NCBI GenBank assembly: GCA_008729055.1
Contig: SDUX01000002.1
Coordinates: 3,995,874 to 4,059,873, forward strand
Source of the DNA: Pyropia haitanensis
Taxonomy: Eukaryota > Rhodophyta > Bangiophyceae > Bangiales > Bangiaceae
Length of the DNA stretch: 64,000 bases
Direction of reading: 5' to 3'
Shown here: positions 20,960 through 32,755 of the stretch, piece after piece
Position numbering within the stretch: the stretch's first letter is position 1
Layout of the letters: each line of letters opens with the position of its first letter
Made by a program: the position numbers and the translations under genes
The notes under the pieces: generated by a model
What the model was told of the DNA's origin: nothing
Database searches by the model: none
The model's input: the letters and a program-made list of their open reading frames with translations, nothing else

Positions 20960-22713
20960 TCACCACGTGCTCACCCGGCTGAGCAGCCCGCTCGCATCGT
21001 CCACCTCGTCATCCACATTCCGGTCTGGCCCCGTGTCCTTGCCGTCGCCCAGCGCCGCGCGGACGGCGTCGTCGAGGCTCGCCTGGCTGCCACCGCCCGC
21101 CGGCGGCGCGTCGGGGACCCGCCGCGCCGCCGGTGGCGGCGGCGTCACCGCCACCACGCCCGACGGCCGGGCCGTCGCGCCCACCGATGGGGTGAGGAAC
21201 GCGTCGAGGGACGAGACGCTGCGCCCAGCGGCGGGGGTGACCATGCCACCCGCCGCCGCCGCCGCCGCCGCCGATGCCTCCCGACCCGTGGTGGCCCCCC
21301 CGGGCGACGCGGGCACCAGCGGCGGGCGGGCCTTGGTCGCCCCCGCTGCCGGCGGGTCGACCAGCAGGCTCACCCCCCGCACTTGGACCGACAGGGCCTC
21401 CCGGAGGGCCGCCGTCGCCACCGCTGTCACGCCCGACCACAGCATCGGCCGCACGCACGCGCCCGAAAACATCCCCCCCCCCGCACAAACATCGAGTACA
21501 CCTCGGCGCCGACGCCCTCCACCACACAGTCCGCCACCGTCACGCCACCCGTCACGTGGCCGTGCTCCCCCCGCGCCGCCACAATCTTGGCCACCAGGCT
21601 AATGTCCGACACGCCCACCACCGCCGAGCCGCCCATCCCCGACCCGACGGCGCCGAGCAAGCCACCCGCCCGCCCGTCGACCGCCCACGAGCCCACCTCC
21701 ACGTCCATGGCAATGGGCGAGATGCGGAGGACGGCGCCCTCGGCGAGCGGGTGCAGGCTCACCGACGCGTCCGCGAGCGTCAGGTGCAGCACGCTGAGCG
21801 CAGAGAGGGTGTAGCCGCCCACGACGGCGACGGACGAGGCGCGGGGCGGGAGGACCGCCCCGCGCGACAGCGCCGCGCGGATGCCCGGCACCACCGACGA
21901 GCGGAGGGCGGTGAGGAGGCGGGCGCGCTCGGCGTGGCGGAGCCGCGGCGGCAGCCGCAGGTTCCCCGCCGCGGCCGACAGGCGCGTCTGCACGCGCGCC
22001 GCCAACGCCGCGTCCGCCGCCTCTTGCGCCACCTCCCCTGGCGACTGCCGGCGGAGGCGCTGCGGGGGGGCGCCCGCCGCGGCCGCGGATGGGGACAGCG
22101 GCAGCGACGCCATGGACAATGACGCCGCGCGGGTGCCAGCAGCGGGCGGTGGTGGCGTCGCACCCACCGACGATGGTGACACTGCCGACCCCGCCTCGCC
22201 CTCATTGAGCGACCGGTGCAGCTCCAGCGCCAGCCGCCGGTCCGCCGCCTCGGCGGCGAGCCGCTCCCAGTCGCCCGCGTCCGTGTACAGCGCGGGCGCC
22301 GACGCAAAGGCCGACGCGCCGGCCGCGGCGCCCGGCGGCAGCTGGTCCGACGGCGGCGCGGGGCCAATCGCGTCCTCGTCCTCGAGCTCATCGTCGAGCG
22401 TGTAGCACCGCCGGTGGTGCGGCGTCGGCGCAAACGCAGCGCCGCCGCCGCCGCCGACAATGCCCGACGAGGACGTCGCCGCCGCCGCCGCCGCCGCCGT
22501 TACCGCCGTCGCCGGCCCCTCCCCGCGCACAATCGGGCAGATGCCGTCATCGTCGTCCTCGTGGAGGGGCGGCGGGCGGCCGCCCCAGCCGCCGCGCGCC
22601 GACGACGTCGCGCCCTCGGCGGGGCCGTGTGGCCGGCCTGGCGGAGGCGCCCGCGGGGATGACGGGACGGGCGGGCTGGGCGTTGCGAGCATCATGGGGG
22701 GGTCGGGGGGCAT
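20960..22713 (-). CDS. TULIP (BPI-like) lipid-binding candidate with a disordered N-terminus
   Basis: Starts at ATG 22713; in-frame ATGs at 22695 and 22692 are alternatives, and the frame extends further upstream only with non-ATG codons. About 580 residues. The first ~240 are disordered (Ala, Pro, Gly, acidic patches such as LDDELEDEDA). The folded part begins near ARLLTALRSSVVPGIRAALS and has alternating strands: GGYTLSALSVLHLTLADASV, AEGAVLRISPIAMDVEVGSW, SAVVGVSDISLVAKIVAA and VTVADCVVEGVGAEVYSMFV. A C10 run at 21473-21482 breaks the frame; it resumes with MFSGACVRPMLWSGVTAV and VQVRGVSLLVDP. The Y-x-LS-x-L-x-V-xx-L-x-L pattern with a lone Cys before the second amphipathic strand recalls BPI/TULIP lipid-transfer domains. 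That assignment is tentative; the gene is likely real because conservation-like sequence continues across the frame break. Confidence 0.6.
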
Positions 22714-23458
22714 GTGCGAGCGTACGCACGCGGGGGAGGAGGCGCACGGCGGGTGCGCCGGATGCGGAATGTGAGATGGGGGGACTCTAACAAAGGACGG
22801 CAACGGGGGGCGGGGAAGGAGGAGGAGAGGGGGACGCGGAGCGGGAGGAACAATACCCTACCGACCGAGACGAGGAGCAGCCCAATGGGGGCAGCCGTAA
22901 CGGAGATGGGCAAGGGGAAGGAGGCGTGCCGCGTGCGCCGAGATCCGCCCGTCCGCACCGGGAGTGCACGTTGCGCACCGCCGCGTGCGGGCGGCGTGCG
23001 GGCGCGCTCGCCGCTGCCCACCCACAGCGCGCGTCGCGGCGTGGCGCGGCGGTGGGGGTGGAGTGCGCCACCCCGCGGCGTCCACGCCGTGCCCGTGGTA
23101 CGCGCGGCAACCGGGGCCGGCGACGCCGCTCTCTCCCCCCCCCCCGCGTGCGCGGTGGCGCAGACCGCGCGGCACACCTCCCCCGCCGCCGCCGCCGCGT
23201 GCGCGTCGGCGCTGCCAGCGGGTGGGTGGTGGTGCCGTGGGGGGGGCACGCGGGCGTGTGGGGCGGGCCGCCGTCGCCGGCCGCGGCCGCCGCCTCCGCC
23301 GCGCCCCCCCCCCCACCTCGGCCGGCCGCGGACGGTGGCGGCGGCGGCAGACGCCCGACCGGTGAGGCGGCGACGCGGCCACGCCAGAGACCCGCCCGCG
23401 GCGGCCGCGCCAGCGTCCGCGGCGGCGCTTCCCCAGCCACCCGTGGTAATGGTGGCAC

Positions 23459-23495
<37 letters not shown>

Positions 23496-26021
23496 AGGTG
23501 CCGCGCTCGACGAGGGGGGAGACAGGGGGGGGGAGGGGGAAATGGAGGGGGCGGGGCAACGCGGGGAGGGGGGGAGGGGGGGAGGGGGGGGGGGTCGCCA
23601 GGCAGGTGGAGAACGGGAGGGAGGGGCGGAACGGAACGGTCCCCGCCGCGCGCGCGCGGCACACCCGCCCCACACCCGCGCCCCAGAGGCCGTTCCGGCC
23701 GCCGGGCGAGGGACGAGCGCGCCCGCCGCGTGACCGTAAGGGGTCTCTCGACAGGGGCAACCACCCGCCCAGATCCGTGTTCGTGGTGGGGGGGTGGGGG
23801 GGGGGAGGAAGGGCCGGTAGGGGGTGGGACGAGGGCGGAGGGGAAGGAGGAGGCGGCGGGTCGACGCCGTGGAGGGGGGGGGCGAGGTGGTCGAGTGCCG
23901 TGCCAAAAGGGTACAGTGGAGACGTTGGAGTGACCGCCGGGGCGAGGGACCACCAGCGGCGCTGGGCGGCGGGGGCCTCGTCTGATCCCGACCCGCGGTC
24001 ACGGGATCCGGGGTCTCGGTGGGGCGGCCACCAAACGGAGGACCACGGCGAGAAGTGGTGGGTGCGGGGGTGCAAATGGGGGAGGGTGGTCCCGCAGCGC
24101 GCCCTCGTCCAGGCGCCCACGGCCGAGCGGCCGCCGGGGGGGCTGTACTGACGTCCGCGAGCAGGGTCAAAGGCGGCACCACGCGGTGACCGCGCCCCCA
24201 CAAGCCAGACCCCCCCGCGTCTGAGACAGGCGCCAGCCTGGCGACAAGAACAGACCCCAGTGCGGGTGCTCTGGGTGGGGTGGGGGGGGGCGGCGCGGAG
24301 AAGAACGAGTAAATACAACCCCCCCTCCCCTCCAGGTGGCCACTGCAACAGGGGGGCACGGCTGGGGAGGAGGCTGTGGCCGAAGCCCGTCCCGCGCGAG
24401 CCACCGCCGCGACACCCATGCGTGCAGCCATAAGCATTGAATAGAAGCAGCAACGTTGAGGGGTGGCGGCTCGGGGTTGGCGGCAGCCCCGCCCCACAAG
24501 CGGCGCGGAGCAACGGACAACGAGAAGCGGCAGGCGCCGTGACCGCGGCGGCCGCCGCGAGCCGGGTCGACCCGCGGGTGTGGCAGGCGCGTTGGACGGG
24601 CGGCCGGCCGCGCCCGGCCCGTGGCGCGCGCCAATGGCTCGAGCTACGCTGCGCGGCTGCCGGCAGCTAGATCTCGATTAATTCAGCTTGAAATTGGTCC
24701 CATCTCATCTGCGGTCGCCTGTACTTTCATGGGCAGAGTACAGTGTATGCACGGAGGGGCTGCCGCCTACGCGAGGCCACGAGCGCGTCTGGATTGACCC
24801 GACGCGCCCGTCGCGGCCGCCAGCGCAGAGCGTCCACCACCGTGTCGGTTGACCATCGATGGATGAGGGAGACCCGTTCCTGCCATTGGTCGGGCGATAC
24901 GCTAACGCGGTGTGGGAAGGGTGCCGCCGCGCGACGGCACCCCCGCGCGCAGCGTCTGTAACGCCCGCCCGCCCACCGGCCTTGCGGGAGATTGCGCGTG
25001 CTGATAGTGAAGCGTGGCTCCCCGGCCAAAGCGGCGACGGCGGATGGGCGACCTCACCGCGCGGAGCCACATCAGTCCAGCAGGAACGTCCAGCGGTGCA
25101 AGGACAAACCCACTCGTGCAGCTGTCGAGGGACACCACCGCGACAAGATCCTCGGATGCGTCTGGGTCAGCCCCTGCAATGTTAGACATCATCAAGCCTA
25201 CGTGACCTATCTGACAGCGGCAGACGCTCGCCACTATCAGCTCCGGAATACCCATTTCTCACCCTCAATGTCCCCTGCGCTGTGCTGTCAACGGCAGTAT
25301 GTCAGCCGCTGCCACCAGCTGGACTCATTTTGTTCTCCCCAAACTACGCTCTTCGAGGAACGGCTGGAGCTCTGACCGCATGCTCAAGCGAGTCGAACAG
25401 GTCAGAGAGATGGACAGCGGTGGCCTCCCCTGCAAAAGCCTCACTACCACGGGCGCCTTCTGTCCTGCAACTGTTTCATCCCTCCCCCACTCCACTTTTA
25501 TTTCCCTCGTCGCTGCAGAGACCTTCCGCCCCAGCATGCGCAGCAGTATCTACTCCGTCAGTCTCAGTCTAGGCCATCCGCTAAATCCCCCCCGCCGGTG
25601 CGGGACTCCATGGCCTTGTGCCCCTGACCGCAGGTCGGTTTTTCACAACCGGCCTTCATTGCGCCTCGGCGGTGCGGAGGCCGGGGCACTCGTCGCTGGA
25701 ATGAGCCCATGCAAGACTGCTGAGGAGCACTTGAGGGGGTCGCCGCCAGTCGCACCACGCTGCGCTTGGCCGCTGCACGGTAAGGGGCAGGGACGGTTGT
25801 AGGGCTGTGGATAATGCCAAACTCAGCCGAGTGGAGGGCAGCCAACGCCGACCCAGCTAGATGGACTCTTCGCAGATGGGGCGACAGTGTCGTCAGGGCA
25901 AGTACAGTGCGTACGCGGTTATATGTGGGGGTCATTCAAAGAAGTAGCCTACACCTGTTCCATGCCACATGTACCACGTACCGCACAGTTCCGGTCCGAC
26001 GGCACACACAAATACAGTAGT
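22714..26021. other. Long spacer, no supportable gene
   Basis: 22.8-24.1 kb is extremely GC-rich, with (GGC)n near 23460-23492 and many G runs. 24.7-26.0 kb is of more balanced composition. Frames exist on both strands but are low-complexity or short, and none shows a domain. Confidence 0.5.
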
Positions 26022-26420
26022 TCATATGCAGTTGGAAGACTTTCGTTCGCCCTTCGCCGGGGGGGCACGCTTCACCGCGTCAACCAAGTCAGACCGGCAG
26101 GGGTCTGGGGAAGGAGGACCAGAGACACTTGTTGGACGTGATCTGCCTGACAAAGAACAAAGAAACAGATGCGCGGCCCATTTGCGGTCGTCTTCCCAAC
26201 TCAAAACCATGTCCACTGTCCCATCCATAGCTCCCACATCATCCTCGGCGGCCAGCCAGCGACGAACCGCCTGTGCGCGGTCCTCATCCCTCACGCCAAC
26301 AAACTCGTCCTCAAGTGAGGAATTGGCCAGCAGAGCCTCCACATCAGATACATCCGTGTGCGCGTTGTCAAACGCAGGGTCTGCATGCGCAGTTGCCAGA
26401 TAGCAACAATCGGCGTCCAT
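26022..26420 (-). CDS. Hypothetical acidic protein or gene remnant
   Basis: A 132-residue frame from ATG 26420. Its first ~95 residues have protein-like composition: MDADCCYLATAHADPAFDNA, then VEALLANSSLEDEFVGV, DRAQAVRRWLAAEDDVG and TVDMVLSWEDDRKWAAHLF. The rest is Ser/Pro-rich. No family is recognised. It lies in AT-richer sequence next to a perfect hairpin (26596-26642), so it could be part of a transposon or a decayed gene. Little more can be said. Confidence 0.25.
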   Translation of the reverse strand: MDADCCYLATAHADPAFDNAHTDVSDVEALLANSSLEDEFVGVRDEDRAQAVRRWLAAEDDVGAMDGTVDMVLSWEDDRKWAAHLFLCSLSGRSRPTSVSGPPSPDPCRSDLVDAVKRAPPAKGERKSSNCI

Positions 26421-26595
26421 CCGTGGGGATGAACGCTGTGACGATGGGACGGGGACGCAGGGGAGTGATGCAGCCCAGCTTGCCCGCCGAATGAATAGGC
26501 GATCCGTCAGTACTTGAATAGCTGCCACTGCATGTCCATGACCATTTACGTGACCAAGGCTTGCGCGGTACGTTCAAAGAATGAGCCTTGCGCGA

Positions 26596-26642
26596 ATGTT
26601 CGGCTCGGTTATAGCCGCATCGGCTATAACCGAGCCGAACAT
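26596..26642. repeat. Perfect 22-bp inverted repeat with a 3-nt loop
   Basis: Arms 26596-26617 (atgttcggctcggttatagc then cg) and 26621-26642 are exact reverse complements around the loop cat. A partial echo, ataaccgaat, follows directly. Possible transposon end, cruciform or regulatory hairpin. Confidence 0.95.
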
Positions 26643-27555
26643 AACCGAATAATCACTGTCGAATAGCGACGGCCACGCCCGCCCAAAAGGGGCGAACTGA
26701 AGAGAGAACAGGAGCACTCGAAGCGTTCACTGCGGCGATTGGGCGGCCCACCGGCCGGACACGAGACCGCAATCGCTTGTATTTCCTAACAGAGTTCGAT
26801 TGAAGGAGCGAAAGTTAAACTAAATGGAACGTAATCATATCATCAACAAGTCTTGTCAGATTGCATCTCGCGTCACGGGTGCCGACGTGGCACGAATGGC
26901 TGGGAGTGCGCCCACCTCCAGCCACCCAGATCCGAACCGCCGCCGGCATGGTCGGACGGGTCCCAGCGGGCACGCCCGCCCAGCTTGGTGCAGGGCTTGC
27001 TCACCAGTCACCCCGCCCAACGTCCAATGGCGGCGGCCAGGAGCCGCGACTCGGCGTGCGGGTTGCCGTTTGGTGGAAGCATGCGTGGCGCTCGTTGACG
27101 CCCCCCCCCCTCCATTCCAACCGTGTTCCACAGACGGTTGGGCGTGTGCGCGTGCACGCGGGCGCCAGCGCCGGCTGGCGTGGCGGCGACAGCGGTGTCT
27201 AGCAGCTCGGTGGGGGGCAGCAGCGACGAGCGGCACGGCGGGCGCGACAGTGCCGAGTGGCAGCGGCGCGGCGGGCGCGACAGTGACGAGTGGCAGCGGC
27301 ACGGCGGGGGCGACGGCGACGAGCGGCCCGGCGAGGCTGGGTGTGCGACGGCGGCGGGCGCGGCGGTGCGGACGACCGCCGGCGTGACGGACGACTGACG
27401 GCCTCCCCCGCCGCGACCTCGCGTTGACGGCACCGGCGGTGGCCATGGTAACGGTGGCGCGACAGACGGGCGCCCGCCTCCCGGCAACGGCTATTGTGGC
27501 TGTGCCGGCGCGGCAGGCCGGCGGCGGCACGGCGGCAGTGGCGGCGGACGCCGTC
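26643..27555. other. Upstream region of the ABC transporter gene
   Basis: AT-richer to about 26870, then GC-rich. 27200-27400 contains short, imperfect repeats around gcggcacggcgggcgcgaca. No separate gene supported. Confidence 0.45.
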
Positions 27556-30151
27556 ATGGCCGGGCCTGGCGGCTGGGGCGGCCGGCGAGTGGGCGCGCGG
27601 GCACGACCCCCCCCCCTCCTGGCGGGGCGGGGTGTCTGCCTCCCTTCCCAAGCGCGCCGGCCTTTGTCGGCGGCTGGGCGGGCGGCTGGGCGAGCACCTT
27701 TGCGCCGCGCGCCGCGGTCGGCGTCCGCCGACCGGCGGTGCCCCCACCCCGCCGCCGCGCCGGCGGCTGGCGGCGGGCGCGGTCGGTCGTTGCGACCGCG
27801 TCGGTGCCGTCGCGGGGCGCCCCTCCCCCCCCTCGGGAGCCCGTGTGGGGCCCGGCGGGGCCGTCGAAACCGCCGCCGCCGGCCGGGGCGGTGGTGGAGC
27901 CACCGCCGGGGGTGTCGGCGGCGGTCGCGGCGGCGGCGGCGGCGTCCCCCCCCCCCTACGTGCGGCGCTCGTTTGGCGACCGCCTCGCCGAGTCGACGGG
28001 CGTCCTCCGGCTGGCCGCCCCCGAGTGGCGATCGCTCGCCATCGCGCTGGTCGTGACGCTCGGCTCAACGGGCGCCTTCTTCCTCCGCCCCGCCGTCTTT
28101 GGCAAGGTTCTCGACCTGATCGCCGCGGGGGGGGTCTCCTCCATCCCGCGCCCCGTCTTTGTGCGGCAGGCGCTGCTGCTGGGCGCCCTCTACCTGCTCT
28201 GCTGCGTCCTCACCGTCGCGGAGGTGGCGACCATCCGCACGGCGGGGGAGCGCGTCGTCGCCCGCCTCCGCCGCACCGTCTTTGCGCGGATGGTTGGGCA
28301 GGACGTGGCCGCGTTTGACACGACGAGCACCGGCGAGCTGATGAGCCGCCTGTCGGCCGACACGGCCGTCGTGCAGACGGTCATGACGACGGACCTGGCG
28401 CGCGCGGTGCGGGGCTCCCTCGAGGTGCTCCTCGGCCTCGTCCTCAGCGTCACCCTGTCGCCGGTGCTGACCGCGAGCATGCTCCTCACCGTCCCGCTGA
28501 CGCTCCTGTCGGGGGTGGTGTACGGCGCGCGCACCAAGGCGCTGGCGGCGGGGCTCAGCGACGCGCAGGCGGCGGCGTCGGTGGTCGCGTCGGAGCAGCT
28601 GGCCGGCATCCGCGTCGTCAAGGCGTACGTGCGGGAGCAGTCGGCGGTCGGCCGCTTCACCGCCGCGGTCAACCGCATCTACGCGGCGGGCCGCGCGTCG
28701 GGGATTGCCGACGCGATCCAGCAGGGCGCGACGCAGCTCATCTTTTCGTGGAACACGTTTGTCATCCTCTTTTACGGCTCCAAGCTGGTTGCCGCGGGCG
28801 CCCTCACCGTTGGCTCGCTCATCACGTTTGCCATCTACACGTCCAACATCGCGGCGGGGCTGGCCAAGGTCGCCGCCGCGACGGGCGAGATTATCCGCGC
28901 GTCGGGCAGCGCGCGGCGGGTGCTGGCGCTCGTCGACGGGCCGCCGCCGGTGCACGCGAGCGCGCCGCCCGACGACCCGGTGGTGGCGGCCGAGGTGGCG
29001 GCGCTGCGGGGGGGGATCTCGTTCCGGAATGTCCGCTTTGCGTACGCGGCACGGCCGACGGAGGAGGCGCTCCGGGGGGTGTCGTTTGACGTGCCGCCAG
29101 GGTCGACGTTGGCGATTGTGGGCAAGTCGGTACGTTGGTGAGCGGGGGTGGGGGGGGGGGGGGGGGGGGGGGGGACGGGGGAGGTCTGGGATGCGCAGTG
29201 GGAACACCCGCATGCGCTTGGGGGTGCGTCAGGGGGTGACGTGCCAGCTGTGGGTGCCGCCTCTGTGTGCGGGGTGCTTTGCTGTGGGGCATCCACTAAC
29301 CCGCGTTACCGCGCCAAGTTGTGTCTCCTCGCGACCTAACCATGGCCCGATGTTCCTTTCTCCTCCTATCTCCATCGTCTGTCTCGTCCGCAGGGTTCCG
29401 GCAAGAGTACGGTCGCGAGCCTCCTGCAGCGGTTCTACGACCCCACCCTCGGCGAAATCCTCCTCGACGGCGTGCCAATACGGGACCTACAGGTCGCGTC
29501 GGTGCGGCGGGGCATTGCGCTCATCTCGCAAGAGCCGTTCCTCTTCTCCGGCACCATTGCGGAGAACATTGCCATGGCCGCGCCGGGCGAGCCGTACGAC
29601 CGGGCGGCGGTGGAGGCGGCCGCCACCGCGGCGGGGGTGGACGAGTTTGCCAGCCGCCTCCCCGACGGCCTCGACACGGTCGTCGGCGCCGGCGGCGACG
29701 CGGCGTCGCCGGCCGCCCACGCCATGGCCCCAGCCGCCGCCGCCGCCGCCGCCGCCCCACCCCCCCCGCCGCCGCCACGGCGACGGCCGGCACGCCCGCC
29801 CGCCGCGCGGCGCGCAGCGCCGGCGGCCTCAGCGGCGGCCAGCGGCAGCGGGTGGCGATTGCGCGCGCGCTCGCCACCCGCCCCGCGGTGCTCGTCGCGG
29901 ACGAGGCAACGTCCGCGCTCGACGCGGCGTCGGAGCGGGTCGTTGGCGCCGCGCTGGCGCGGCTGTCGGCCGCCGCCACGGGCGGCGCGACGGTCGTGCT
30001 CATCGCGCACCGCATCGCGACGGTGCGGCACGCGGACCGGATCGTGGTGTTGGACGCGGGCAAGGTGGTGGAGGACGGCACGCACGAGGCGCTGATGCGG
30101 CTGCCGGGGGGGGTGTACGCGTCGCTCGCGACGCTGCAGGGCGTCCAATGA
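27556..30151 (+). CDS. ABCB-type half ABC transporter, probably organellar
   Basis: Two exons (to 29129 and from 29394). The membrane domain has [39 protein letters not shown] and [20 protein letters not shown], with the coupling region [20 protein letters not shown]. The nucleotide-binding domain has [20 protein letters not shown] (Walker A, split by the intron), [19 protein letters not shown] (Q-loop), [15 protein letters not shown] (29828 on), [12 protein letters not shown] and [11 protein letters not shown] run at 29760-29767 breaks the frame inside a ~50-residue Ala/Pro insert just before the signature motif. Closest in style to ABCB8/10 and bacterial peptide exporters. The 5' end is uncertain: no ATG lies in frame before 28288. 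Upstream in frame is transit-peptide-like sequence ([20 protein letters not shown]), reachable from ATG 27556 if the C run at 27607-27616 is off by one or two. Confidence 0.9.
29130..29393 (+). other. Spliceosomal intron in the ABC transporter gene
   Basis: A 264-nt intron with donor AAGTCG|gtacgt at 29130 and acceptor tccgcag|GGT ending at 29393, phase 0. It contains a G run at about 29151-29173. Splicing rebuilds the P-loop VGKS-GSGKST. Confidence 0.93.
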
Positions 30152-30910
30152 CGGTGGGGTGGGGAGATGGGGGGGGGGGGGGGGGGGGGGGGGGGGGAGG
30201 GAGCGGGAGTCGCCATCGCGCACGGGAGTGTGGAGGGTGGATGGTGGGTGGCAGGTGGGGGGGGGGGCGTGGAAGGCGCTGGGGAGGGGGCGGTCGCGTC
30301 TACCGGTAGAGGCCCCGTGGTGGCCGCGTTTGCCCCGCCGTGTTGGTTTCTCCTCGTGGGGGGGCACCCCCCCCTGCCGCCCGCCGCCGCCCGCCACCAG
30401 CGGCCGTTGGGGGTCTCCCGCCCGGCCGGTGTGGCTCCGTTGCACCCCCGCCCCCACGACGGCCGTCCTCGCCGCTCCCCCCCGCCGCCGACCCCCCCGC
30501 GTCCCCGCGCCCAGACCTGACCGGGCAGCTCGCAGCCCCACCCCAGCATCCAGCCGTACGCCACCCTGGACCCCCCCGTCGCCCACCCCGTGACCGACGC
30601 GACCTTTACGCTGCCACCGCCACCGCCACCGCCACCGCCACCGCCACCGCCACCGCCATCGCCACCACCACCGCCACCGCCACCGCCACCGCCATCACCG
30701 CTACCACCGCCACCGCCACCGCCACCGCCACCGCCACCGCCACCGCCACTGCCACCACCACCACCACCGCCACCGCCACCGCCACCGCCATCACCGCTAC
30801 CACCGCCACCGCCACCGCCACCGCCACCGCCACCGCCACCGCCATCGCCGCTACCACCGCCACCGCCACCGCCACCGCCACCGCCGCTACCACCGCCACC
30901 GCCACCTCCA

Positions 30911-30942
<32 letters not shown>

Positions 30943-31508
30943 GCCACCGCCACCACCACCGCCCCCGCGCGGCCGCCACCTCCCCGTCCCACCCCCCCGC
31001 GGCCACTGCCGCCACGCCCGCAACGGGCGGCGGCGGCGCGCCACGCGCGCCGCGCCGCCGCGGCCGCGGCGCGGCCGGCAGCCGCGGCGGCGGCCGCGGC
31101 GGGCGGCGCCGCGAGGGGGGGGGTCCACCCCCGCCGCCGCCGCCGGCGGCAGATCCGGTCCAGCAAACCGCCCCCACCCCGCTGGCGCCGCGGCCGTATC
31201 GCCGCGCAGGGAGGCGGCGCGGCCGCGCTGCGCATCCGATCGGATTCCCCGCCCCCCCCTCCCCGGCCCACAGCGACGACGCCGCCCGCCTCCCCCCGCC
31301 CGCCTCCCCCGCCCGCCTCCCCCACCCACCCCTACTGCGCACGATCCCCCGCCCGCTCTCTTCCTCCCCACCGCCCTCTGCAGTGTCCGCAGCCCCGTAC
31401 CCGCCTGTCGGACCGCCGCCTTGCCTCCCCTTCCCCCGCCCCCCCCCCCCCCCCCGCCTCCCCCCCTCCCTCCCTCTCCGCCCACCCCCCCCCCCCCCCC
31501 CCCCAACC
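30152..31508. other. Spacer with a long hexanucleotide array
   Basis: G run at about 30170-30196, the CCACCG-type array at 30612-30962, then C runs near 31440-31530 next to the following start codon. No gene supported, although Pro/Thr/Ala frames cross the array. Confidence 0.55.
30612..30962. repeat. About 350 bp of (CCACCG)n-type microsatellite
   Basis: Almost uninterrupted ccaccg/ccgcca hexamers, with occasional interruptions such as ccatcg, ccatca and ctacca that recur in register. This indicates higher-order duplication of longer blocks. Confidence 0.95.
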
Positions 31509-31980
31509 ATGTCCGCCCCCCCCCCCCCCCCCCCCATCCCACCCACCATGCGCGCGGCGGTGCTCCACGCGGGCGGCGTCATCCGGACGGTGACGCGGGC
31601 GACGCCGCCGCCCACGGCCGGCGAGGTGCTCGTCGCGGTTACCCTCGCGGGCATCTGCGGGACGGACTTGGAGCTCGCCCGCGGCTACAAGGCCGACGCG
31701 CAGGTCGGGTGCGTGCTCGGCCACGAGTTTGTCGGCGTCGTCGCGCGGCTGCCGCCGCCGCTGCCGCCGCCGCCGCCGCCGCGGGCGGCCGCCGCGGGCG
31801 TGGCCACCGACGCGGACGCCGCGGCCGCCGCGGACGCCGCTGCCGCCGCGGACGCCGCTGCCGCCGCGGAGGCCGCCGCCGCCATCGCCGCGTGCCCGCC
31901 GCTGGGCACCCGCGTCGTTGCGGAAATCAACTGCGTGGCGGCCGCCGACGCGGTGGCGGCGGCGGCGGCGGCGGCGGCGA

Positions 31981-32039
<59 letters not shown>

Positions 32040-32711
32040 CCCCCCCCCGCGGCGGCGGCGGCGGCGACGGCGACGGCGGCGGTGGCGGCGGCGGCGACCG
32101 CCGCCGGCCGCGCGCACCACCCCCGCCGGACGGTCGTTGGCATTGGCGGCCGCGACGGCGCGTGGGCGGCGTACGTGTCGGTGCCCGTCGCCAACGTGCA
32201 CGTGCTGCCCGCGGCGGTCGCGGACGGCGTTGCGGTTGCCATCGAGCCGCTCGCCGCCGCCACCGCCGCCGCGGCGGCCGTCACCGCCGCCGCCACCCCG
32301 GCGGGGGGGGGGGGGGGGGGGAGGGGTCGCCGTCCTCGGCGCGGGGCGGCTGGGCGTGCTCGTCGCGCTCGCGCTGTGCGCGGCGGCGGCGGGGGAGCCG
32401 CCCCGCCGCCCGTGGGGGGGGTGTCGGTGCTGGTGCGCCCGCCGGTGGGCGCCGCCCGCCACGCGCGGGCGGCGGCGGTGCTGGCGCGGGCGGGCATCCC
32501 GCTGGCGCCCGTCGGTGGCGGGCCGTACGCGGCGGTGGTGGACTGCACGGGGGGTCCCGACGGGGTGGCGACGGCGCTGTCGCTGGTGCGGCCGACGGGG
32601 GTGGTGGTCGTCAAGAGCACCTACGCGCCGCCGCCGCCGCCGCCGCCGCCGCCGTCGCCGCCGTCGCCGCCGCCGCCGGCAGCGGCGGCCGCCACCACGG
32701 CGGCGGCGGCA

Positions 32712-32755
<44 letters not shown>

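Noticed and set aside
22692..24497. Several 300-600-codon frames on both strands
   Set aside because: Mutually overlapping, low-complexity, and without any motif.
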